NCBI GenBank assembly: GCA_003254905.1
Contig: QANU01107674.1
Span: 62,001-126,000, forward strand
Source: Nissolia schottii
Taxonomy: Eukaryota; Streptophyta; Magnoliopsida; Fabales; Fabaceae
DNA: 64,000 bases
Direction of reading: 5' to 3'
Position 1 is the stretch's first letter. Every line of letters begins with the position of its first letter. A program made the translations under genes and the position numbers. The notes under the pieces were generated by a model. That model had not been told where the DNA came from. It worked only from the letters and a program-made list of their open reading frames with translations, and did no database searches. Positions 48,723-58,865 of this stretch are shown here, piece by piece.

Positions 48723-49660
48723 ATGGCCACCATGCAGCGTTGTTTGTCTCCATCAATGGCGGCAAGATTTGCGATGCTGAGGAGGAACACCGGAGGGGAA
48801 ATTGGTGGCATCTTAGGGTTTAGTAGGTGTATGCATTCTGTGCCCCAATTTCCTCCTTTAGCTGCGAGCATTGACAATAGGGTTCCATCCTTACAACCCG
48901 TTTTGCCTGAGTTCAATTCCCCAAGTTTCTCTTTTGGTGGCTCTATGGAGCTCTTGGCTGTCCCCAAAAGGAAGGTAAAGTACCCAGCTTTTTCAGATCC
49001 TTGTTCTTACTTGGCACTCCGGAGATATTAAGGAGAGCAATTAATAATATAAAATAGAGTTGATGTTAGTGTAAGCAATTGCTTGTACACTGTTGTTTCA
49101 ATTTTGTAGTTTACATTATTCTTTTGTTGTTTATCATGCAGGTTTCTCCCCATAGAAGAGGAATAAGAAACGGACCAAAAGCTTTGAAACCTGTTCCTGT
49201 GATTGTCCTATGCAAGTAAGCCTTAATTTGCTTCCCCATAATGTTTGTTTGTTGTTATTTGTGATTTGTACCATTTGTTGTGCCTGTTGGTTTCTTTTTG
49301 TTAGTTATAGCAGATCCTTTCAATGCCTGGCGTTTGAAGTTTGAATTTAAGTTAATTTTTATTGCAAAATAGTTTGGTTAAGGCTTGATACTTATAGTGA
49401 AGAACAAGTCATGGCTGATCATATCTTTCAATCTATAATATTGTAGTTTTAGTAAACTTAATACATGAATTTTGCTGGCTCAGATATCAATAATTAGAGC
49501 AAGAGGTTGCATGTATTTTTTTTTTTTTCTGGTTTTAGATATGAGTGTTAAACTTCACCTCTTATGCAGGAGTTGTGGTCGTGCCAAGCTTCCACACTTC
49601 TACTGCTGTGGTGGAAATCCGAACAAGGGTAATACTGGGGAACAGAATGGAACTAGCTGA
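48723..49660 (+). CDS. Organellar ribosomal protein bL32 (mitochondrial type)
   Basis: Exons 48723-48974, 49142-49215 and 49570-49660, 417 nt, 138 residues. The first 75 residues look like a mitochondrial presequence (MATMQRCLSPSMAARFAMLR, rich in Arg, Ser and Ala with no acidic residues early). The mature part starts around AVPKRKVSPHRRGIRNGP, the bL32 signature, and continues VPVIVLCKSCGRAKLPHFYC, a Cys cluster that binds zinc in many bL32 proteins. It is a structural part of the large subunit of the mitochondrial ribosome. Plants also have plastid-encoded rpl32; the presequence and RRNTG context favour mitochondria here. Confidence 0.9.
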
Positions 49661-52462
49661 TCAATCTATTTGCGATGAAACACCAGATGTTGTGGTTGAT
49701 GGGTAGAGCCAACCATATATATAGGTCTTACTTTCGATTATTAGCTAGGTCAGGGGATTGGCCTGATTCATATGGATGTTTTATTTTCCTTTGTGTTTTT
49801 CAATCAATCCCATTGTTGGAAATAAATGGAGTGGTGGGTGGGTAAAAATTATGAATGTTAAAAGGTGCTATTTTGCTTCCATTGATGAGAAATTAGCAGC
49901 TTTAGTGTCTTTTTTCTGTTGACCCGCAGGCCAATTATTTTTAACGTTTTTAAAACGTTGTCCTATCAAAGCTAAATAGAGGTATTAATATTACTTTGCG
50001 TTATAATTCAACGATTCATGTTTTTCCTGTCAGTACAAGGTAAACGTGCATGAATGGCAATTTACGGAACCAGTGCGGAAGCCGTTTCATTTTCAGGCAA
50101 TAGTGATATTGAGGACTTGTGTTGCTGTTAAGATTTTAAGTTCGATGATGTGTATACGGTAAACACAGTAATGCACAAATTATTTCTGTGGGGTATTTTT
50201 CCCTCCCGGAGCAGTCTTCATTGGTCCGGGTACTTTTCTGGACTAAGTTGGTCTTTGAAGGACAACCATTGATTTTCAAATGGACAGTTGAGATTGCTTT
50301 ATTTATTTATTTATTTATTTTTCACCCACAAAGAGATGAGAATTAAAATTTAGGAATTGCAAATAGAACCCTGAAAAATAGTTTTAACAATCTATTGACT
50401 ATAAAGATTATATGAAATGTTGTTTTAATTAGTGATAGAGTAATTGTTGATGATAATGAGATTCCAGCAGCGATGAGGACTGTTCTGGCAAAGAATGGGA
50501 ACCTGTTCAGGCGAAGAATGGGAACGAAAGTTCCAGTACGTTGTGAAACAAAACAATCCATATGGAAGGTTGGGTTGTTCATGAGGATTGTTCCATTATC
50601 GATTATTGTCTTGCTCTATAAGTATTGTTCTGTTGTTGTTGGTATGGGTTGTCGTCAATTTAGGGTGGAAGTTGGATTGAATGTGTTGTCGTCGCATTGT
50701 GGTCAAATTGGCATGGATTTATTCTGGTGGTCGTGAAGAACGGATTTCATGGAGTATTTCAGGTGGAAAGTAGGTGGAAAATCAATGTTTGGTCGTGGGG
50801 AGTTGCTGTGGATGGCGGTGGTGTCGGGGATGATGAAATCCTGTGGTGACTAGGGTTTGGTTTATTTTTTTTGGTGCCGAGTTTTTTTTTTATTTTTTTA
50901 CTTTGGTCATTATTTTGTTTTTGGCTTTGGTGTAATTTGTGGGTGGACAAGAATTGGTGGATTGTTTTAAAACGTTCTTGGGCCATTTTTTGGTGCTCAA
51001 TGAGTGATTCCATCATCTATAAGGAGGACCAAAATGAAATATTATACAACTTAGTTTTTCCAAACAATCCCTCTAATTTTACCCTTACTCTCATTTGCCC
51101 AAGAACAAGTTAGTTCATTACCCCACTTGGCCCAATGGAGAACGCTCCCTCCCTTGCATATCGAACAGCGGTTGAGATAGTGTACACGCGTGCAACAACA
51201 ATTATGATTTTTCCTTTCATTACAAACTACAAAGCACATACGGTCAAAGGAGAAACTAAACAAGGCCGGGTGCAGCTAGTTGCTTAACATCTTCCTCCAT
51301 CCAATGTTAGGAGGTAACTTAAAAGAACTGTATTTGATTTTTATGACGAACATATAATGTATTAAAACTAAAAAATATATTTATCTTCGGAAAAAAAAAA
51401 AAAAAAAAAAAAACCAACAAGTGAGATCGGAGGCCCATAACCAACATGGACAATCTGTTATTATTTCTATATCCAGTTGAAATATCTGAAGAGTCGGCAA
51501 ACAACATTACAAACCTATATGAGAAATTCAATCTGTATGAGAAAGAGGAGGGAAACAAACTTATTTTCTACTGATTTCCAGATGCTGCGAATTTTCAATG
51601 CCAGACAGGAAAGCTGCCAATCAAAACAAGGTTTCCAACCGAGGGTGAATAGTATTGTCAATGAATGAAAATGGAAGATTCGGGTCACTGCAATTCAGCC
51701 TCCCTCCAGGTATCTGTGGAGGGGAATATGAAAAAACGTTAGCAAAAGATAAAATGAGTCAGTTAAAAAAAGCAGCAGCCAAGCACATTTGAACTCGCAG
51801 GTTCTGAAAAGATACAACATCTCACGCTAAACTTTCTTCCCCTCATCAAAAGCATTACATGTAAGTTAACAATGGTTAAAATTTTCATTTCTCCTCTCCA
51901 AGGGGTGATTAAAAAATTTCTAGCATGATGACACCGGTAAGAATCACTTCACTGCATGGACTAAACAACCAGTTAGCCGCTTGACGGTGATTAGGAAAAT
52001 GGATGGTCTTTAACATAACTGGCACTGCCCTACCTTATTAGAACTTTAGGTAAAAAAACAGTTTTGCATGAGAGAAAAAATGACTTTCCTTTTCCACATA
52101 TTCCGGATGCTATTTGCTGTGGTTTTCCAGGACATGCATTGGCAAAGTAATGTCTGTTACTATGCTTGGCAATGAATGCTTCCAAAAAGACATGAGAATT
52201 GCAATGAAATATACAACAGCAAGAAAAGCAGAGTATTCATTGCAGGAACTTTATGAATTTTAGGAATGCAATTGGACATAACCAAACCAATTCAGAATTA
52301 TAGGCCCAAACAGATAGAATGGACAAAAAGAAAAGGAAAAGAGTTAGACAACAACAACCTTTATTCCATTGGTAGACTCCTTTTTGCATTTCTCAATCTG
52401 AGACAGAAGAGCAGTGCAGATAACATCACATCTGCTGCCACGAGCGAGGCAAGAATCCTTCA
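49661..52462. other. Intergenic DNA
   Basis: Includes 3' UTRs of bL32 (left) and the PPR gene (right). Open frames near 50473-50736 and 50871-51113 lack codon structure or family resemblance. A poly-A tract at 51390-51412 could be the tail of an old retroposed sequence. No gene is supported. Confidence 0.4.
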
Positions 52463-53836
52463 TCAAACACCACGGATGGAAACTTCAAGCTGTTCCACCC
52501 TCTTAGCCAAATCGTGCTTCCCACAGCTCTTCAACCCATCAGTAACCATATCAAAACACCGTGATATAGGCACCAATCCCATCTCAGTCATCTCCATCAA
52601 GTAATTAGCAGCCTCCAAGAACCTCCCGCCGCGACCACACATAGTTATCAACATAGTATACACCGGCCGATTAGGCGGATGCCCCTTCGCCTTCATGTCA
52701 CCGAAGAAGCAGAAGGCATCATCAAACTGCCCCCTCCTACACAGGGCCTTAATGATCGGCGCATACAAGCTTGGAAACGGCTTGTGGCCAACCTCAGTGA
52801 AATTATGCAGCAGCCTAAACGCCTCATCCATCAACCCGGCCTTCGACACCGCCGGAACCAGAATCTTGTAGGTATTAACATCAGGCACCATCCCCAACCC
52901 ACAAACCTCGTGGTACAGCCCAATGCAGAACTCAACCTCCCCAGAATTGCACACAGATTCCACCAAAGCGTTGAACGTGTCAACATCAGGGACGGAGCCG
53001 TGCTTCACCATGTTCCTCACCATCACCTTGGCGGACTCGAAGTACCCTGCATTCAGCAACCCTTCGATGAGGAGGTCGCGGCCCCTGACCGGAGGGTTGA
53101 AGCCTTTGTCGCTCATCTCCTTGAGGAACTGCTGCGCCTCCCGCATCTTGCCGTTGGAGCACCACGCGTTGACGAGGACGGAGTAGGTCCTCTTGTCCGG
53201 GGAGACACCCTTGCGGAGCATGCGGCCGATGAGGGAGTAGGCGGCGTGGAAGAGCTTGGACTCGCAGAGGGCGAAGATGAGGGAGTTGTAGACGGCAGCG
53301 TTTTGGGGGCAGTTGAAGAGGGAGGGGGACCTGTTGAAGACCTCGACCGACTGGTCGACGAGGCGGTGGCGGCCGTAGGCCTCGATGACGGAGGAGACGG
53401 CGTCGGGGGAGAGGGAGAGAGAGTTGCTGTGGTGGTTCTTCATCTGGTGGATGACCTTCCACATGGTCTGGTAGTTCTTGGCGCGGGCGAGGATGTTGAC
53501 GATCTCTTCGAACTCGAGGGAGGTGGGGGTGTAGGAAGGGTGGTGGGAGCGGGCCCAGTTGAAGAAGCGGAAGGACTCGGCGGGGGAGTTGGAGCAGGCG
53601 CGGAGGACGCGGAAGACGAGCTCCGGGGTGACGGTGATGCGGAGCTTGTTGAGGGTGCGCTCCATGTAGAAGTCACGCCGCACGATGTTGGATACGTGGT
53701 GGATCGAAGCGAAGTACTCGTCTCTGGAGGTGGTGGTGGTGGTGGTGGTGGTTAGGGTTTTGGCATTGGGGATTGAATAGAGGAGGGGTAATGTTGAGGT
53801 GCGGAGGTGTTGGATGAGTTTAGCGCAAGTCAGCAT
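52463..53836 (-). CDS. P-class pentatricopeptide repeat protein, probably mitochondrial
   Basis: A single uninterrupted exon of 457 residues, start ATG 53836. The N-terminus (MLTCAKLIQHLRTSTLPLLY) is a plausible organelle presequence and is followed by a run of eight Thr. PPR helices begin near residue 110 (SLEFEEIVNILARAKN) and continue through AAVYNSLIFALCESKLF, DKRTYSVLVNAWCSNGKM, DVDTFNALVESVCNSGEV, DVNTYKILVPAVSKAGLM and NRPVYTMLITMCGRGGRF, roughly nine repeats of 35 residues. There is no E or DYW domain, so it is P-class, expected to bind organelle RNA and act in stability, splicing or translation. Its 5' half is strikingly GC-rich compared with the surroundings. The closest Arabidopsis relative may be At5g18390 (from memory). 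Confidence 0.92.
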   Translation of the reverse strand: MLTCAKLIQHLRTSTLPLLYSIPNAKTLTTTTTTTTSRDEYFASIHHVSNIVRRDFYMERTLNKLRITVTPELVFRVLRACSNSPAESFRFFNWARSHHPSYTPTSLEFEEIVNILARAKNYQTMWKVIHQMKNHHSNSLSLSPDAVSSVIEAYGRHRLVDQSVEVFNRSPSLFNCPQNAAVYNSLIFALCESKLFHAAYSLIGRMLRKGVSPDKRTYSVLVNAWCSNGKMREAQQFLKEMSDKGFNPPVRGRDLLIEGLLNAGYFESAKVMVRNMVKHGSVPDVDTFNALVESVCNSGEVEFCIGLYHEVCGLGMVPDVNTYKILVPAVSKAGLMDEAFRLLHNFTEVGHKPFPSLYAPIIKALCRRGQFDDAFCFFGDMKAKGHPPNRPVYTMLITMCGRGGRFLEAANYLMEMTEMGLVPISRCFDMVTDGLKSCGKHDLAKRVEQLEVSIRGV

Positions 53837-54046
53837 TTGATAAGGGAAACCAATTCAGCTTCGCAGCTCAGACTGGAGTCTCCGGCTACGGCTGTCCGGT
53901 GCCATTGTTTGGTATGCATATAACTGTATTTTTTTTTCTTCTATTGAAGTTTTTGGGTAGAACCTAGGGCCGAAGCCCAAATGAGGAGGCAGTCTGGCCC
54001 ACTTGTCCAAGTAGAAATGTTGCTCTGTTGCCCAATTCGCTAGACG
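53837..54046. promoter_or_regulatory. Divergent promoter between the PPR and coiled-coil genes
   Basis: The two start codons are 210 bp apart on opposite strands, so both promoters and both 5' UTRs fit in this space. No TATA box is obvious between the 5' UTRs; the sequence GGGCCGAAGCCCAAATGA near 53966 resembles a TCP-bound GGGCC site often found upstream of organelle and ribosome genes. Confidence 0.6.
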
Positions 54047-56019
54047 ATGGAGGAGAAAGGAGGAGGAAGCGAGCGATGGAACGGAGCCATCACAAATCTG
54101 ACGGAGATGGCTTCGAACGTCGACTCCCTACACAAGCTTCTCCTCAACAAGGCCGTCTTCGTCGACGACGACACCTTCGCCAAAGCCTCCCTCACCGCCG
54201 ACCAAGCCCGCACCATCAAGGTATTCTACTATTCTCGCAAAAATTGTTCGATCTACAAATCGATCATTTACTACTGGTGTGCGTTGTTTCCCCCCTTTTA
54301 TACAAACCATCGATTCATGCTCTCAGTTCTGCAACACAGCGGAGGGTACATGGAATGGAGTATTGATTTATCCCTTTGTTTCTTTCTAGGTTTTGGAACA
54401 AAGAGTGGAGACGTTGGAGAGAGAGCTTGATGCCGCCATCACTGCTGCGGCACGCGCTCGTTCCGAGAAACGACAGGCTGAAGCCGCGCAGAAAGCAGCC
54501 GAGTTACATGCACAAGAGGTCACAAAGGAGCTGGAGAACACCACAAGTATATTTATTGTTGTGAATCATTTAACCAAGTCGTGATCTTACCTAATCACAA
54601 TTTGGAAGTGATTGTTTTATGTTTATTGTTGTGAATCATTTAACCAAGTCCTGATCTTACCTAATCACAAGTTGGAAGTGATTGTTTTCTGGGTAGATGG
54701 ATCATTTTTTAAAACTATTCGGACTAGGAGTAAATCTTTTATTTCTTCTGCCTTCCTTCAGTATGAAGCATTATGAATGAGCTACTATGTGGTCAATTCA
54801 TTAATGATAGCAATTAACTTCTAGTATTACATGGTCAACTGACAGCTGCTGAGCTATATGTCCCTGTAAAATGAAAGCACTGCTAGCTAAGGGGGATCTC
54901 ACTGCAATTTTGATTGAATCAGTTGTTATGTTGTTCATTTTCATTGTCTTCATATGTTGGTGAATTCTGCTGGAGTTGCAAAGTAGCATGTCCACATTTA
55001 GCTCCACTCTTAGTGGGCCAGGGGCTCAAAGTTGAACCACAAAGGATAAAAATCCATTCTTTTCTTAGATTTAGTGAAAATCTATTTCGGTAGTTTGGGT
55101 TGTTCATTGATGGTATAACTCGGAGTGGAGAAGAGTTTATGTTCCTTTTTGGATTTGTATCTGAATCCAATCATGTGTTCCTAGAGAACAAACCTCACTG
55201 AAGTATTGGCCTGTCTACATTGCATGTTGGCTTTGGAATTTTAGATTGGTTTTGTGATACACGTGTTCAGCAAAAGCTATAAAAATATGCGAATAGTAGT
55301 ACAAATTTTTCCGAGCATTTGGGTTTTCTCTGCATTTATCTTAATCAGAATAGATGTACTCCACTACTCAACCTTCCACAGGGTGGGGTGTATTGGATGT
55401 GAATGCAATAATAATTCAGTAAGTTTGACTTGTGGTACTGATCGTGTATTGTGTTTATTGTATGTGCGATCAAAGTATCAAGTCTTTCAAATTGTATTTT
55501 TCCTGTTTACTCGTGTTTCAGATGACAATTACTGCAGAGAGACAGAATATATTTATCTCATATTTTAGTTTGCTATTTTGATTTCAAGAATGCTTCATAC
55601 ACTTATTCTTGATTGGAGCCAATTTTCATGAGTTTTAGCTGAACCTCTAATTGAAACCTTAATTCCAAGAAATATCTACCTGCCCTCTCAGTTTTGAAAT
55701 TTTGTTGATGTCTTTGTGCCTGAAAACTTCCAACTTGGAGGTGCTAATTTCAAATCCTGTGTAGAATGGGGAGGAGTAGTTGGGGGATCCACTGGTGTTT
55801 ACCCTGTTCCTCTGTTCACAGTTGAAATTTTATACAGTTCTGGTCTGTCATGAGCAGAAGCTAATATCTCTGATTTTCATTGCAGAGGTGTTTGAGCTGC
55901 ACATGGAAGAATTACGTGCAAAGCAAGACGAAATCACAAAGCGTGGTAAGGACATCAAACTTTTAGAAGCTATTATTCAAACACTTGGAGGAAAAGAATC
56001 TATTTCTACATCTATGTAG
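54047..56019 (+). CDS. Small plant coiled-coil protein of unknown function
   Basis: Exons 54047-54220, 54390-54546 and 55886-56019, 465 nt, 154 residues. The N-terminus (SERWNGAITNLTEMASNVDS) leads to VFVDDDTFAKASLTADQART. From residue 58 to the end it is almost all alpha-helical coiled coil, with Leu/Ile heptads: VLEQRVETLERELDAAI, then ARSEKRQAEAAQKAAELHAQ and VFELHMEELRAKQDEI. There is no catalytic domain or membrane segment. The family is conserved in plants and sometimes annotated as tropomyosin-like. Its function is not known to me. It shares a short divergent promoter with the PPR gene. Intron 2 is 1.3 kb and carries a 70-bp tandem duplication. Confidence 0.85.
54552..54689 (+). repeat. 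70-bp tandem duplication just inside intron 2 of the coiled-coil gene
   Basis: TTTATTGTTGTGAATCATTT starts at 54552 and again at 54622. The copies differ at only two or three positions over about 68 bp, so the duplication is recent. It begins 5 bp after the splice donor. Confidence 0.93.
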
Positions 56020-57936
56020 AAGCGGTTGCTCCAAGGGTGGTCCATACGCCCTCTTTTTTTTCTTCTCTTTTTTCCTTTTTTTTTTTTTCCCATTATCATG
56101 TAAATTGAACCATATTAGCATGGGAAGATTGTTAGCCTAACACTCTAATAAATGTCATTGTTTCTATATGCATATTCTTTTCTATGATTCAATTTCTCTG
56201 GTAGGCAAGAACTGATTTCATGTGTACGAAATGTAGATTGGGAAGGTAACAATGGAAGGCAGATAGCAGTTCTAGGGTGTTGAACTTTCAACTATAGCAT
56301 GAATGATAATCATTCAGTGGCTGAATACATTTATTAGATACAGCAGTGAGCAGTCATAAGCTATGATTGATCATATTGCTTCAGAAATCAGAATGCATAG
56401 CTCCCCTTAATTGTAGTGAGTACCTTACCGAGGAAAATATGCCTATCTCCTTGAAGAAAAAACAAAATTGATTTGAACACTCGTCGTGGGTAGCTCTTTA
56501 CTTTTCTTTTCTTTTCTATTCATTTACCCATAAAGAAGCAACTGTGAAAAAATCTACAGAACATATCTTATATATTAAGATTTCAAATTCTCAATTAACT
56601 GTTCTATAAGTAATGTACAAAAATAAACTATTACACTTAAAACTAGGTGGTGCACACTCTAGCTTCCTTAACCAGGACTAGCAACTGTACTGAAAGAGAG
56701 AATCTTAAAATAGGCATTGGAAGAATCAAAGTATTTGTGACACAAGGCTCGTATACCGATCCCAAGCCAACCGTATTATACCAAACTTGCAGCTTGGCCT
56801 CTTTCATTCTCGTTGTCAGAATATTAGACGTTTCTATTCCCTTTTACTTTAATGATCTCTTCTCCCTTTTCTTCTCTAAATGTGCTCCACAATGATGCAG
56901 ATGAAATACCATATGTCAGATAACAAGTAAAGAATTAATTCACTTTATATCAATAATAGTAAGCAACGTATGTATAACTATTATAAAAGAACAGTGAGGG
57001 CAAAAAGATTATATTACACTGATATTAAATGAACATTGCACAATGCAGCAAGACAAAATTACTGTGCCTAAAATTTAGCAAAAGAATACATTGGGAGATC
57101 AATGTACAAACTATCCAAGAATCCAAATCGCTGTGCCATTGTGTTGCATACACAACCAAATTAGAAAAATGATTACTATTTCAAACATCATTTAAATAAC
57201 TACACTTGTAAAGGCATAAGACTCCCTTTAATAGGAGTTCACTATGAGCCCTACACACTTATGAGTGTAATTATTGTCATAAAATCGTGACTATGAAAAT
57301 TGTAGCATATAATTTTCCACTCAAATTTTCTGTTATTTAATGGTGTGCAGATTAGCTAGTTGATATCTATCCAGCAATTTAATATGGCAATATAGCAGAA
57401 TGAATATAGAAGGCAGAAAAAATATACGCCAGATGTTCAACATGCTGCATGCACCTGTCAATTGTCATCAAAGCCAATAACTCCTTCTCTCTGGTCCTCT
57501 CTAGCTTCGGTCAAAAAGGGAAAAAGGGCATGTTGGACCTGTCAAAGCCAATCATTTCAAATTCTCATACACTCATTGCTTTGCGTGGATCGATTAGCCT
57601 TGTTGGGCCTTGTGTCGCATCTTCTAAAGCTCAATCTGCTTCTTTACCTGAAAAAGTGTATGGTCTTGCCTAACAGTACTTGTAGATCAAACAGGCAACA
57701 TTCTCAAAACCCAAGACACTTCCCTCACTTTAATGTTTTCTTCCAACTTCAGTTGAACTTGTCTTTGATGTTACATATAAGTACATAGCCCTCTCTGTCT
57801 CCTTGGATTAACCCTCATCTAATTCCAATTGTTTTTGAGTCACTCATTCTGTCTCACTCAGTCACTCACGCACTTTTTCTGTCGCTACTGTTCTGTCTTC
57901 CCTCTCCAATACCATCATTTCCACTCAGCAGTTTTC
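56020..57936. other. 3' UTR of the coiled-coil gene and promoter of the HMA-like gene
   Basis: AT-rich. Open frames at 56647-56895 and 57449-57788 show no family resemblance. The last 150 bp are a pyrimidine-rich leader with TCACTCAGTCACTCAC-like repeats. A possible TATA box (ACATATAAGTA) is near 57775. Confidence 0.45.
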
Positions 57937-58865
57937 ATGGAGGTATTATTTATAACTTGTTATCTCATAGGTTGTTACATGGTTTACTCAGATATTGTCT
58001 CCCATTCCTGCTTCTTTAGCCATCAACAATTATGAAGAAAAATACCCAAATGGGGTGTGTTTTGATTCCTTTTTGATAAAGAGGGTGTTATTTTGTAATT
58101 GATAAATGAAAGCATATCTGATCAATCCACAAACTGGCATCACAAAATGAATTAATTAAAAGGGTATATACGACTATGGCCTGGTTAATTGGCAGTAATA
58201 TTAGTTTTGCTTACAATTATTCTACACCAGCCATTCAAACCTCTGGTGTATAGTTTTTAAAAGATGCATACAATTCTGTCCAATAATATTCAATCACTGT
58301 TTTGCTTTGCAGATTGTTGAGTTAAAAGTGGAAATGGTCTGTGTACATGAGAAAAGACTAAGGAAATGCCTCTCAAAATTAAGAGGTTTGTTTCTCTGAC
58401 AATGATACTGCCAATAAGTGTCACAATGGGAGAACTTCCTAGAAGCATTTGGAGCAACACATCAATTGTGCTTACAGTGAATCGTAGAATGACATTTTAG
58501 ACAAGAGCATTAGCTAGTGATGAGTCATATCTTAAAATGTCATTCTACTACTGACCATGAGCACATTCACGTGACGCTACTTGTGCATCTAATAATTTTT
58601 CAACATGATAGTTTTGAGTTAGTAGCTGCATTAATGTGTTGTCTTACAGTTTATGGATCCACATGCAGGGATAGAAAAGGTGGAGGTAGATCCTAACTGC
58701 CAGAAAGTAGTGGTCACTGGATACACACACAAGAACAAAATCCTAAAAGCAGTTAGAAGAGGGGGTCTCAAGGCTGATTTTTGGTCTGCTCAGAATGAGT
58801 TGCTTAATGCTTATGTCAGTGCCAACTATGCCAGATTCAGATTCAACCCCTTCAACTTCTTCTAG
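57937..58865 (+). CDS. HMA-domain (heavy-metal-associated) protein with a degenerate metal site
   Basis: Three exons: 57937-57942 (six bases, ATGGAG), 58313-58385 and 58669-58865, 276 nt, 91 residues. The protein starts MEIVELKVEMVCVHEKRLRK and has the ferredoxin-like HMA fold with IEKVEVDPNCQKVVVTGY and NKILKAVRRGGLKADFWS. The usual metal-binding loop M-x-C-x-x-C is M-V-C-V-H-E here, so the second Cys is missing. It ends RFNPFNFF, without a CaaX box, so it is not isoprenylated like HIPPs. The family of plant HMA proteins with this sequence type is conserved (similar ends are known from memory), so loss of the site is probably ancestral rather than decay. A role in protein binding or a non-classical metal site is possible. 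Confidence 0.85.

Noticed and set aside
50473-50736. Plus-strand frame between bL32 and the PPR gene
   Set aside because: No domain, no splice partners and no conserved-looking composition; treated as chance or very old debris.
52679-53755. 358-codon open frame on the plus strand opposite the PPR gene
   Set aside because: It mirrors the GC-rich PPR coding strand, has a low-complexity Glu/Gly/Val composition and resembles no family; the PPR reading is decisive.
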